A model generated the notes under the pieces. That model searched no databases. It was not told the origin of the DNA and saw only the letters and a program-made list of their open reading frames with translations. Shown in pieces: positions 6,646 through 13,165 of a stretch of DNA of 16,621 nucleotides (within the stretch, counting starts at the first letter, position 1; every line of letters begins with the position of its first letter). Origin of the DNA: Candidatus Faecalibacterium faecipullorum. GTDB lineage: Bacteria > Bacillota > Clostridia > Oscillospirales > Ruminococcaceae. A program made the translations under genes and the position numbers. The stretch spans positions 1 through 16,621 of the forward strand of contig DWXX01000025.1 of the NCBI GenBank assembly GCA_019118985.1, read 5' to 3'.

Positions 6646-6663
6646 ACAAGGCATAAACAAGCA
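6642..6663 (+). repeat. Short tandem duplication in the azlD-HD gap
   Basis: ATAAACAAG occurs at 6642-6650 and again at 6653-6661, an 11-bp period that begins inside the azlD stop. It supplies most of the spacer ahead of the next ribosome binding site. It is probably a slippage product without function. Confidence 0.5.
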
Positions 6664-6678
6664 CAAGGAGGCGCCGCT

Positions 6679-7251
6679 ATGAACAAACTCTCCCGCGAGC
6701 AGGCATGGGACCTGCTGACCGAATACACCGAGACCCCCGCCCTGCAAAAGCACGCCCTGCAGGTGGCCGCCGCCATGGAGCATTTTGCCCGCCTGGCCGG
6801 CGAGGACCCCGACGTGTGGTGGGCCGCCGGCCTGCTGCACGACCTCGACTACGAAAAATACCCCGAGGAGCACTGCCGCAAAGCCGAGCAGATCATGCGC
6901 GGGCGGGGCGTGGACGAGGTCTACATCCGGGCCATGCTCTGCCACGGCTACGGCCCCTGCACCGACACCAGGCCCGAAAGCCGGATGGAAAAGACCCTCT
7001 ACGCCGTCGACGAGCTGACCGGCCTGATCAACGCGGCCTGCCTGGTGCGCCCCTCCCACAGCGTGCTGGACCTGGAGGTCAAGTCGGCCAAGAAGAAGTT
7101 CAAGGACAAAGCCTTCGCCGCCGGGGTCAACCGCGACGTCATCCGCAATGGCTGCGAGATGCTGGGCGTCAGCCTGGACGACCTCATCCGCGAGACCATC
7201 GCCGGCATGCAGGAGCGCGCCGAGGAGATCGGCCTGAAAGGCAGCCTGTAA
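6679..7251 (+). CDS. HD-domain metal-dependent phosphohydrolase-like protein
   Basis: A 190-residue soluble protein with the HD-superfamily metal ligands in order: H25 (LQKHALQV), H54-D55 (GLLHDLDYE) and D111 (YAVDELTGL). A conserved-looking H89 lies between them in AMLCHGYG. Such small HD proteins are usually annotated as hydrolases or HDIG-domain proteins. The substrate, possibly a nucleotide or phosphate ester, is unknown. A predicted helical C-terminus with a Lys-rich stretch (SAKKKFKDKAF, 136-146) follows. AAGGAGG precedes the ATG by about 8 nt. It is the third gene of the azlCD transcript and ends 18 nt ahead of a strong hairpin. Confidence 0.85.
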   Translation: MNKLSREQAWDLLTEYTETPALQKHALQVAAAMEHFARLAGEDPDVWWAAGLLHDLDYEKYPEEHCRKAEQIMRGRGVDEVYIRAMLCHGYGPCTDTRPESRMEKTLYAVDELTGLINAACLVRPSHSVLDLEVKSAKKKFKDKAFAAGVNRDVIRNGCEMLGVSLDDLIRETIAGMQERAEEIGLKGSL

Positions 7252-7269
7252 ATAAGCCTGGATACACCT

Positions 7270-7301
7270 GCGCCCCGGGGCCAACCAGAGCCCCGGGGCG
7301 C
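7270..7301 (+). terminator. Strong hairpin after the HD gene; first copy of a repeated 31-nt hairpin
   Basis: GCGCCCCGGGGC (7270-7281) and GCCCCGGGGCGC (7290-7301) form a 12-bp stem with loop CAACCAGA. The tail CTTGTTATG is only weakly T-rich. Bases 7271-7301 are identical, loop included, to 9089-9119. It probably ends the azlCD-HD transcript. Confidence 0.75.
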
Positions 7302-7381
7302 TTGTTATGATGAAGTGTGGATGGCGTTCTCGCTTTGCCGTTTTGTTCCTGGGGCCCCAGCGGCCCCCTGCTGGTATCATG

Positions 7382-7445
7382 ATAGCGCAAAACGGCGGCG
7401 CGTGATAGGCTGTATCCTGTCCTTTTTTATCTTGATCCTGCCAGC
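7382..7445 (-). repeat. 64-bp dispersed repeat, copy A (end of HAD gene and downstream)
   Basis: This aligns without gaps to 8104-8167 with 50 of 64 bases the same by manual count. The first 19 bp (7382-7400 and 8104-8122) and the last 12 bp (7434-7445 and 8156-8167) are identical. On the minus strand it begins inside the last codons of the HAD gene (stop at 7427) and runs 45 bp beyond. The two copies are read in different frames by the two genes, so the likeness is at DNA level and not a shared protein tail. Confidence 0.7.
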
Positions 7446-8053
7446 CGCAGAAGATCGCCGGGAGCGGCGGGCAGGTGGGCGGCCGGCGGGCGCGGCCCGC
7501 GGCAGCCCCAGAGGGCCAGTGCAAAATCCACCCCGGCCCGCTGCGCGCAGAGGCTGTCGTAGACGCTGTCCCCCACATAGAGGGCCTCGCTCTGCCCGGC
7601 GCCCAGGCGGGCCAGGCATTCCAGCAGCGGGGCGGGGTCGGGTTTGTGGGCGGAGGTGTCGTCGGCGCAGACGACCGCCGCAAAATACCCGTCCAGGCCG
7701 AGGGGCACCATATCCTGCCGGTATTCGGCCCGGGTGCGGGAGGTGACCACCGCCAGCCGCCAGCCGGCGGCCCGCAGGGCGTCCAGCGTCTGCCGCACCC
7801 CGTCAAAGAGGACCGTCCTGTCGGCGTAGCAGAGCACCCGCTCGTTCCACCGGTCGAGGAAGGCGGGGATCTGTTCCACCCCCAGCTGCCGCAGCGCATC
7901 CTCGCCGGGGATGCCGAGGGCGAAGGCGAGCGACTCGAGGGGCATCTGCCGCCCCGTCCGCTCCAGCAGGGTATCCTGCAGGGCGTGGAGGTTGGCATAC
8001 TCGCTGTCCAGCAGGGTGCCGTCGATGTCGAAGATGATGGTGTGATAACGCAT
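7427..8053 (-). CDS. HAD-superfamily hydrolase (phosphoglycolate phosphatase/beta-phosphoglucomutase-like)
   Basis: A 208-residue cytoplasmic HAD enzyme with all four motifs: DIDGT with D9 nucleophile and D11 (motif I), VVTSRT with T104/S105 (motif II), K137 in HKPDP (motif III) and GDSVYD with D162 and D166 (motif IV). The helical cap lies between about 15 and 85. This is the Gph/PgmB-like subgroup, acting on small phosphate esters; the substrate cannot be chosen from sequence. AAGGAGG ahead of the ATG at 8053 fixes the start. The reading frame stays open far upstream but without family likeness. The final five codons lie in the 64-bp repeat, so the C-terminus may have been altered by it. 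The araC-type gene lies 79 bp upstream on the same strand and may be co-transcribed. Confidence 0.9.
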   Translation of the reverse strand: MRYHTIIFDIDGTLLDSEYANLHALQDTLLERTGRQMPLESLAFALGIPGEDALRQLGVEQIPAFLDRWNERVLCYADRTVLFDGVRQTLDALRAAGWRLAVVTSRTRAEYRQDMVPLGLDGYFAAVVCADDTSAHKPDPAPLLECLARLGAGQSEALYVGDSVYDSLCAQRAGVDFALALWGCRGPRPPAAHLPAAPGDLLRLAGSR

Positions 8054-8103
8054 GGGCCGCCTCCTTTTCCGCGCAGCTGGTCTTGTGTTTCTCCCTTTCA
8101 TCA

Positions 8104-8167
8104 ATAGCGCAAAACGGCGGCGGAAGATAGCCTCAATCCCGCCTGGTTGTATCGCGATCCTGCCAGC
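8104..8167 (-). repeat. 64-bp dispersed repeat, copy B (end of araC-type gene and HAD leader)
   Basis: This is the second copy, in the same orientation 722 bp from copy A. It covers the last 11 codons and stop of the araC-type gene (stop at 8133) and 29 bp of the gap before the HAD gene. Its TTTTGCGCTATTGATG end lies about 45 bp ahead of the HAD ATG and could contain a weak -10 box, though no good -35 is seen. Confidence 0.7.
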
Positions 8168-9056
8168 GGCGGCGGTATTCGGTGGGGGTGCAGCCCATCG
8201 CCCGGCGGAATACGCTGCCGAAGTGGCTGCTGCTGCCAAGGCCGCAGGCCCAGCCCACCTCGGCCACCGGCCGGGCGCTGTCGGCCAGCATCCGGCAGGC
8301 GGCCTGCAGCCGGTACCCTGTGATGTACTCGGCCGGGGTGGTATGCAGGCAGTCCCGGAAGAGGCGGTAGCACCCCCGCTCGCTGAGGTAGGCCGCGGCG
8401 GCAAGGTCGGCCGACGTGATCTTCTCGGGGTAGTGCTCGTGGATGTAGGCCAGCATGGTCTTGATCTGGCCGCTGCTGCGGTCGGGGCTGGCGGGCTGCT
8501 CCAGCAAAGGGCGGGCCAGCTGCGCAAGGCCCAGCCATACCTCGGAGAGGATGTTGCGCAGCCGCAGCTCGTAGCCCGGCGCCCCCTCCTCCAGGTCGAA
8601 GGCGGCGCGCAGCTGCGCGAGCAGCGCCGCCTGCTGCGGGTCGCCGGGGCAAAGCGGGATCAGCTCCACCTGCGCGACGGCGGTCAGGGGCAGGACGTAT
8701 TTCTGCCCGATCCGGCTGCCCTGCTCCCCCGCGATGAAGGACGGGTCGAACAGATGGACCAGCTGCAGATTCTCCTCCCCGCGGGCGAGGGGGCGGGTCA
8801 TGTGCAGGACATTGGAGTTGACAAAGCCGCCCGACCCCTTGGGAAAGACCATCCGCCCCGCCGGGGTCTCATACTCCAGCGCGCCGCTCTCCATGTAGAA
8901 CAGCTCGACCGCCCGGTGCCAGTGCCAGGGGACGAACCGCTCGGCGTAGCGGTCCAGCTCGGCGCGGGTGGCGATGTAGGGGAAGTCGGGGGCAAAGCCG
9001 GGCAGCCGCTCTTCCCTGCTGCCGGCCTCAAATTCGATCTGACGGATCTTTTGCAT
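8133..9056 (-). CDS. AraC-family transcriptional regulator with cupin sensor domain
   Basis: The 307-residue protein has an N-terminal cupin-type AraC-binding domain (about 25-110, with WHWHRAVELFYMESG at 44-58 and FVNSNVLH at 78-85). The C-terminal double helix-turn-helix domain spans about 197-298: IKTMLAYIHEHYPEKITSAD, then LSERGCYRLFRD and the second HTH CGLGSSSHFGSVFRRAMGCTPTEYRRR (271-297). Such regulators sense sugars or small metabolites through the cupin; the ligand is unknown. The start at 9056 is chosen because GGGAGGAGC precedes it by a normal distance; an in-frame ATG at 9077 would lie ahead of that site. The last 11 codons lie inside repeat copy B. The HAD gene downstream may be a target, but no sugar transporter or glycosidase is nearby. 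Confidence 0.92.
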   Translation of the reverse strand: MQKIRQIEFEAGSREERLPGFAPDFPYIATRAELDRYAERFVPWHWHRAVELFYMESGALEYETPAGRMVFPKGSGGFVNSNVLHMTRPLARGEENLQLVHLFDPSFIAGEQGSRIGQKYVLPLTAVAQVELIPLCPGDPQQAALLAQLRAAFDLEEGAPGYELRLRNILSEVWLGLAQLARPLLEQPASPDRSSGQIKTMLAYIHEHYPEKITSADLAAAAYLSERGCYRLFRDCLHTTPAEYITGYRLQAACRMLADSARPVAEVGWACGLGSSSHFGSVFRRAMGCTPTEYRRRWQDRDTTRRD

Positions 9057-9082
9057 GACGCTCCTCCCATGGTGCAAAAAGC

Positions 9083-9119
9083 AAAAAACGCCCCGGGGCC
9101 AACCAGAGCCCCGGGGCGC
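9083..9119 (-). terminator. Terminator of the AI-2E-family gene; second copy of the 31-nt hairpin
   Basis: The hairpin at 9089-9119 is identical to 7271-7301. Read on the minus strand, it begins 7 bp after the AI-2E-family stop and its stem is followed by TTTTTT (complement of 9083-9088), a proper terminator. The araC-type gene starts about 30 bp further on, so that gene needs read-through or a promoter inside the end of its upstream neighbour. Confidence 0.85.
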
Positions 9120-9125
9120 GTCGTT

Positions 9126-10328
9126 TTATTGGTCCGGGCTGCCGGGCTCTGTCTCAGGGTCGGCGGGCGGGACGAGGATGTCCGCCGCGGCGGCCGCCGC
9201 CTTCTGGCGCTCGATGCGGGCGTTGACCGTCTCTTTCAGCAGGGTGTAGACCACCGCCATCACCGGGATGAAGAAGATCATGCCCAGCACGCCGAAAGCC
9301 GCGCCGCCCACCAGCACCGCGATGATGGTCCACAGCGGCTCCAGCCCCACCGAGCTGCCCACCACGTGGGGGTAGATGAACTGGTTCTCGATGAACTGCA
9401 CCACCTGATAGACCACCAGGCAGAGGATGGCCTGCAGGGGGTCGACCAGCAGGATCAGCGCCACCCCGATGCCGCAGGACAAAAACGCGCCGATGTAGGG
9501 GATGAAGGCGCAGACCGCCGTCAGCACCGCGATCAGGCTGGCATAGGGGATTCGGAAGGCCGACAGGGCCAGAAACATCAAAAAGCCCAGCAGGCAGGAC
9601 TCGATGGACTGCCCGCCCAGAAACTTGCCGAACACCTCCCGGATCAGGCTGCCCACATGCCAGACCTGGTCCCCCACCGCGGGGCTGACAAAGGCGTAGA
9701 GCAGCTTGCGGCACTGGCGGGAGAGGTTTTCCTTGTCGATCAGGATATACAGCGCGATGACGGTGGAGAACAGAGCGTTGCCCAGCACCGAGACGGTGGC
9801 GCTCACCACGCCCACCAGGGTGCCCAGCATGTTGGACGCCCCGGTGATCATCTGGCCGGCCAGCTCTTTGAAGTCGATGGCGTTGTAGTCGATGGCGGCC
9901 AGCTGCTGCTCCATCCAGGTGGTGTCGATGCCGATGCTGTACAGCCAGTCCAGCAGGGCGGGCAGGCTCTGCTGGATCTGGGCGATGACGCTCATGATCG
10001 ACTTGCGCAGCTCGGGGATCAGCATCAGCACCGCCAGCGCCACCACCACCAGAATGCACACGAAGGTCAGGATCAGGCTGAGCAGCCGCAGGCCCTTGTT
10101 GGCTTTGGCCGGGCGATGGCGGTAGAGCAGCTTTTTCAGCCCGTTTTCGATGGCGGTCATCGGCACGTTGAGCAGGAAGGCGATCACCCCGCCGATCAGC
10201 ACCGGGGTACACAGCCCCACCAGCCCGCCGGCCCACCGGCCCACCGTGTTGAAGTGGGTCAGCCCAAAGTAAAAGGCGATGCCCCCGAATACGAGCAGCG
10301 CCGCAAAGCGTCGGTCTTGTCGTTCCAT
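9126..10328 (-). CDS. AI-2E family transporter (YdiK/TqsA/YtvI-like membrane protein)
   Basis: A 400-residue integral membrane protein. Two hydrophobic segments open it (about 8-25 and 36-58), followed by a basic loop, a third segment (about 80-105), a soluble amphipathic stretch (about 106-170), and a cluster of further segments. The family signatures near the end are FIPYIGAFLSCGIG, IENQFIYPHVVGSSVGLEPLW and GVLGMIFFIPVMAVVYTL. The last about 30 residues are a polar tail rich in Ala, Pro and Glu. The family was named for the E. coli autoinducer-2 exporter TqsA, but many members do other jobs, such as sodium/proton antiport, so AI-2 export should not be assumed. GGAGAAC precedes the ATG and a good promoter lies upstream. 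Confidence 0.92.
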   Translation of the reverse strand: MERQDRRFAALLVFGGIAFYFGLTHFNTVGRWAGGLVGLCTPVLIGGVIAFLLNVPMTAIENGLKKLLYRHRPAKANKGLRLLSLILTFVCILVVVALAVLMLIPELRKSIMSVIAQIQQSLPALLDWLYSIGIDTTWMEQQLAAIDYNAIDFKELAGQMITGASNMLGTLVGVVSATVSVLGNALFSTVIALYILIDKENLSRQCRKLLYAFVSPAVGDQVWHVGSLIREVFGKFLGGQSIESCLLGFLMFLALSAFRIPYASLIAVLTAVCAFIPYIGAFLSCGIGVALILLVDPLQAILCLVVYQVVQFIENQFIYPHVVGSSVGLEPLWTIIAVLVGGAAFGVLGMIFFIPVMAVVYTLLKETVNARIERQKAAAAAADILVPPADPETEPGSPDQ

Positions 10329-10366
10329 ACCAGTTCTCCTGTTTTGCCGTTTTGTGCGATGATTCC

Positions 10367-10395
10367 ATTATGCACATATTTCCGGGCAAGGTCAA
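10367..10395 (-). promoter_or_regulatory. Predicted promoter of the AI-2E-family gene
   Basis: Minus strand: TTGACC (complement of 10390-10395), a 17-bp spacer and CATAAT (complement of 10367-10372), 38 bp ahead of the ATG. The gap 10329-10437 is AT-rich for this genome. No terminator hairpin is seen after the upstream hydrolase gene, so that transcript may read through. Confidence 0.7.
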
Positions 10396-10437
10396 GAGAG
10401 GGGGGACAGAATTTGTTGAAAGTTCATTTTTATCCCT

Positions 10438-11241
10438 TTACCCGCCGCCCTCTGCGCCCGCCCCTTCGCTCCCCTCTTCCCAAAACGGGAGCGCGATCGC
10501 GAGCCATTCATCCGGCAGGTAGACCGACAGATAGCCATGGCCGTACCCCTTCGCCTCGTAGATTCGGCAGTTGGGATGGACAGACTGGAACAGCCGGGCC
10601 GACTGCTTGACGCACTTCATCTCCTTTTCGCCGTACCAGTACATCACCTGGGCTTTGCTCTGCCGGATGCCGGGTTTCAGCTGGTAGGCCATATAGGTGC
10701 GGTACATCGCGTACAGGGTCTCCATTGGCAGGCGGGGCATATCCTGCAGGTAATACCGCTGGAGCTCGTCCGGGTAAAGCATCTTGGCGGGCAGCATCCG
10801 GGGCATCATGGCCAGCTGCCAGCGGCAGGCTTTTTCGCTGAACATCCAGCGCCCGGCCAGCCTGACCGACGCCATGCAGAAGCGGGCCAGCCCCGGCTGG
10901 GGGATGCACAGGCTGCCGTCGATGATGGCCTTGCGGGCAAGGTCCGCCCGGCGGGACAGCAGCTCGATCACGATCTGCCCGCCCAGAGACACCCCGCCCA
11001 GGGCGAACAGGCGCCCCCCGCAGTGGGTGTCGATGTAGTCCAGAAGCTCGTCCGCGGTTTTTTCGGTGGAAACATAGGGCGCCGCGGCTTCCTCCCCATG
11101 GCCGTCCAGGGTGGGCAGGATCACATGGTAGCGTTCTGCCAGGGCGCGGGCCTGCCGCAGATAGTTCCACCAGGCGTTGCCGCCGCCGTGGATCAGCATG
11201 ACAGACGGCCGCCCGCCGTCCCCCAACGTATGGATCTTCAT
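10438..11241 (-). CDS. Alpha/beta-fold hydrolase
   Basis: A 267-residue soluble protein with the alpha/beta hydrolase layout. HGGGNAWW (18-25) is the oxyanion-hole region, and TLDGHGEE (44-51) follows the second strand. GGVSLGG (82-88) holds the nucleophile S85. The probable acid is E205 or a neighbour in YWYGEKE (201-207), and H235 in GYGHGYL is the likely catalytic His. The cap domain, about 110-190, is helical and Met-rich. Substrates of this large family cannot be predicted from these motifs. The final ten residues are low-complexity Gly, Ala and Glu. The ATG at 11241 is chosen because AGGAGG lies about 7 nt before it, and the open frame further upstream shows no family likeness. Confidence 0.88.
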   Translation of the reverse strand: MKIHTLGDGGRPSVMLIHGGGNAWWNYLRQARALAERYHVILPTLDGHGEEAAAPYVSTEKTADELLDYIDTHCGGRLFALGGVSLGGQIVIELLSRRADLARKAIIDGSLCIPQPGLARFCMASVRLAGRWMFSEKACRWQLAMMPRMLPAKMLYPDELQRYYLQDMPRLPMETLYAMYRTYMAYQLKPGIRQSKAQVMYWYGEKEMKCVKQSARLFQSVHPNCRIYEAKGYGHGYLSVYLPDEWLAIALPFWEEGSEGAGAEGGG

Positions 11242-11281
11242 GGCCGGTCCTCCTTTCCTTTGCGTCCGGTGTGTCTGGCCC

Positions 11282-11310
11282 ATTTTAGCACAGTTCCCGG
11301 GCGCTGTACA
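11282..11310 (-). promoter_or_regulatory. Predicted promoter of the alpha/beta hydrolase gene
   Basis: Minus strand: TGTACA (complement of 11305-11310), a 17-bp spacer and TAAAAT (complement of 11282-11287), about 40 bp ahead of the ATG. It diverges from the uracil-DNA glycosylase promoter, whose -35 lies 20 bp away. Confidence 0.6.
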
Positions 11311-11329
11311 TGGGGCGCAAAAACTTTTT

Positions 11330-11358
11330 AAGACAAACGCCGCCGTTTGTGCTATAGT
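11330..11358 (+). promoter_or_regulatory. Predicted promoter of the uracil-DNA glycosylase operon
   Basis: AAGACA (11330-11335), a 17-bp spacer and TATAGT (11353-11358) lie 31 bp before the ATG. The -10 is good and the -35 weak, which suits a regulated promoter. The spacer is nearly filled by a perfect inverted repeat. Confidence 0.65.
11333..11350. promoter_or_regulatory. Palindromic operator candidate within the uracil-DNA glycosylase promoter
   Basis: ACAAACG-CCGC-CGTTTGT has perfect 7-bp arms and a 4-bp spacer and ends 2 bp before the -10 box. A protein bound here would block RNA polymerase. The AAAC...GTTT layout recalls LexA/DinR boxes (GAAC-N4-GTTC in Bacillus) but does not match them, so the regulator is unknown. 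Confidence 0.55.
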
Positions 11359-11389
11359 AAAAGAAAACCGAACCAGGAAAGGACGCGCT

Positions 11390-11959
11390 ATGGATCTACA
11401 ATCACTACAGGAACAATGCGCAGCCTGCACCCGCTGCCCGCTGTGCGAGACCCGCCGGCATGTCGTATTCGGGCAGGGCGCGGCCGACGCCGAGGTGCTG
11501 TTCGTGGGCGAGGGCCCCGGGCAGAGCGAGGACGAGCAGGGCCTGCCCTTTGTGGGGCGCAGCGGGCAGCTGCTGGACAAGTACCTCTTCGCCATCGACC
11601 TTGACCGGCGCAAAAACTGCTACATCGCCAACATCGTAAAATGCCGCCCGCCCCACAACCGCGACCCCCTGCCCGACGAGAGCGAGGCCTGCATGCCCTG
11701 GCTGCGGGAGCAGTTCCGCATCCTGCGGCCCAAGATCGTGGTCTGCCTGGGGCGGATCGCGGCGCAGCGGATGATCCGCACCGGCTTCTCGGTCACCAGG
11801 GAGCACGGCGTCTTTGTGGACAAGGGCGGGGTGGCCTTTATGGGCACCTTCCACCCGGCGGCGCTGCTGCGGCAGCCGCAGAACAAGCCCGCCGCCTTCG
11901 CCGATTTTGCCGCCCTGCGGGAAAAGATACAGGAAGTGTGCGACCACACCTATCTCTGA
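11390..11959 (+). CDS. udg: Type-4 (iron-sulfur) uracil-DNA glycosylase
   Basis: A 189-residue base-excision repair enzyme that removes uracil from DNA. The N-terminal CAACTRCPLC (10-19) with C85 and C101 supplies the [4Fe-4S] cluster; the C85-C101 spacing of 16 equals that of the Thermus thermophilus type-4 enzyme as I recall it. Motif 1 is GEGPGQSED (40-48), with GLPFVGRSGQLLD (51-63) after it. IANIVKCRPPHNRDP (79-93) is typical of the family, and motif 2 is FHPAALLRQP (154-163) with H155 before Pro. AGGAAAGGA (11375-11383) precedes the ATG at 11390. An ATPase gene follows 99 bp on and a nuclease-helicase gene after that, which suggests a repair operon. Confidence 0.95.
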   Translation: MDLQSLQEQCAACTRCPLCETRRHVVFGQGAADAEVLFVGEGPGQSEDEQGLPFVGRSGQLLDKYLFAIDLDRRKNCYIANIVKCRPPHNRDPLPDESEACMPWLREQFRILRPKIVVCLGRIAAQRMIRTGFSVTREHGVFVDKGGVAFMGTFHPAALLRQPQNKPAAFADFAALREKIQEVCDHTYL

Positions 11960-12019
11960 CTCTAACAGGGACAGGGCTTTTGAGGGCCGTTTTCGCGCCG
12001 GGGTGTGGCAGCCCGCCCC

Positions 12020-12045
12020 GCTTTTGCATACTGTGTGCCAAAAGC
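12020..12045 (+). other. Hairpin next to the ATPase ribosome binding site
   Basis: GCTTTTG (12020-12026) and CAAAAGC (12039-12045) are perfect complements around a 12-nt loop. The right arm directly touches the GAGGT ribosome binding site, so pairing could affect translation of the next gene. There is no T-run, so it is not an obvious terminator of the glycosylase gene. No convincing promoter is seen in the 99-bp gap. Confidence 0.4.
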
Positions 12046-12058
12046 GAGGTGTTGCAGT

Positions 12059-13138
12059 ATGGAAGCGAACTATCCCTCTTCCGTCGATTTCTTTCTCGGC
12101 ACGACCACGCCGGCCGGCTTCAAGGGCTACTTTCAGCAGCTGCGGCAGGAGCCGGGGATGCAGCTCTACCTGCTCAAGAGCGGCCCCGGCTGCGGCAAAT
12201 CCACCCTGCTCAAGCAGCTGGCCCAGCGCGCGCCGGGGCCGGTGCAGCGCATCCACTGCGCCAGCGACCCCGACAGCCTGGACGGGGTGGTCTTTTGCGA
12301 CAGGGCGGCCGCCATCCTGGACGCCACCGCCCCCCACACCCTCGAGCCGCTGGCCCCCGGCGCCGACGAGGTAGTGGTCAGCCTCTACCATACCATCGAC
12401 GCCGAGGCCCTGCGGCCCCACCGGGCGGAGATACGCGCCCTGTTCGAGCGCAACGCTTCCCTGCGCAGCCGGGCGGCGCGGTACATCGCGTCGGCGGGCA
12501 GCCTGCTGCTGGACAGCCGCCGCGCCGAGGCCTGCAGCACAGACTTTGAGAAGGTGCGCCGCTACGTCAAACGGCTGGCCGCCCGGCTGCTGCCCCGCAA
12601 AGGGGGCGCCGGCAGCGAGCAGATCCGGCTGCTGTCGGCGGTGACCCCGCAGGGGCCCCTCTTTTACGGCGGGACGGTCCGCGCCCTGGCCGACCAGGCG
12701 GTGGTCTTTCGGGATGAGTACGGGGCGGCCGCCCGCTTTCTGATGGAACAGATCCGCGCCGAGGCCCTCGCCCGCGGGTACGACATCATCACCTGCCCCT
12801 GCGCCATCCACCCCGAGGACAAGATCGACCACATCCTGATCCCCGCGCTGCGGCTGGCCTTCCTCACCGACAACAGCTGGCACCCGGCCGCCTGGACGGG
12901 GCAGCAGGCGGTGCGCTGCACCCGCTTCCTGGACCGGGGGAACCTGTCCGGCTTCCGGGCGCGGCTGCGGTTCAACGAGCGGGCCGCGCAGGAGCTGGTC
13001 CAGCAGGCGGTGGAGCTGATGGCCGCCGCCAAAGCCTGCCACGACGAGCTGGAGAGCTACTACCGGGCGGCCGTCGACTTCGACGGGGTGAACCGCGCCG
13101 CCGACGACTGCGCCCGTATGCTGGGCCTCGACCCCTGA
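12059..13138 (+). CDS. PRK06851-like P-loop ATPase with a degenerate second NTPase half
   Basis: A 359-residue cytoplasmic protein. Residues 35-49 hold a clear Walker A (SGPGCGKST, 41-49), followed by IHCASDPDSLDGVVF and ILDATAPHTLEP (86-97), the pattern of the Firmicute family I know as PRK06851. That family has two tandem P-loop halves. Here the second half is recognisable by ITCPCAIHPEDKIDHILIPALRLAFLTDNSWHP (244 onward), which parallels the first, but the position of the second Walker A reads FRDEYGAAARFLMEQI and lacks GKS/T. The function is unknown; the family is common in spore-forming Firmicutes. GAGGT stands about 9 nt before the ATG. It lies 27 bp ahead of the nuclease-helicase gene and is probably co-transcribed with it. 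Family name is from memory of motif order. Confidence 0.82.
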   Translation: MEANYPSSVDFFLGTTTPAGFKGYFQQLRQEPGMQLYLLKSGPGCGKSTLLKQLAQRAPGPVQRIHCASDPDSLDGVVFCDRAAAILDATAPHTLEPLAPGADEVVVSLYHTIDAEALRPHRAEIRALFERNASLRSRAARYIASAGSLLLDSRRAEACSTDFEKVRRYVKRLAARLLPRKGGAGSEQIRLLSAVTPQGPLFYGGTVRALADQAVVFRDEYGAAARFLMEQIRAEALARGYDIITCPCAIHPEDKIDHILIPALRLAFLTDNSWHPAAWTGQQAVRCTRFLDRGNLSGFRARLRFNERAAQELVQQAVELMAAAKACHDELESYYRAAVDFDGVNRAADDCARMLGLDP

Positions 13139-13165
13139 CAGACAGATCACAAGGAAGGTGAAAGG

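Noticed and set aside
7302..7426. Small coding gene between the HD terminator and the HAD stop
   Set aside because: Short frames here lack a ribosome binding site and family likeness. The stretch holds only repeat copy A and a GC-rich GGGGCC/GGCCCC hairpin.
9126..10328. Quorum-sensing autoinducer-2 exporter as a firm function
   Set aside because: The family name is historical, most members are untested, and no luxS or lsr gene is nearby.
8052..10610. Plus-strand open frame of 852 codons across the araC-type and AI-2E-family genes
   Set aside because: It has His, Gln and Asp-rich nonsense composition and crosses two well-supported minus-strand genes and a terminator.
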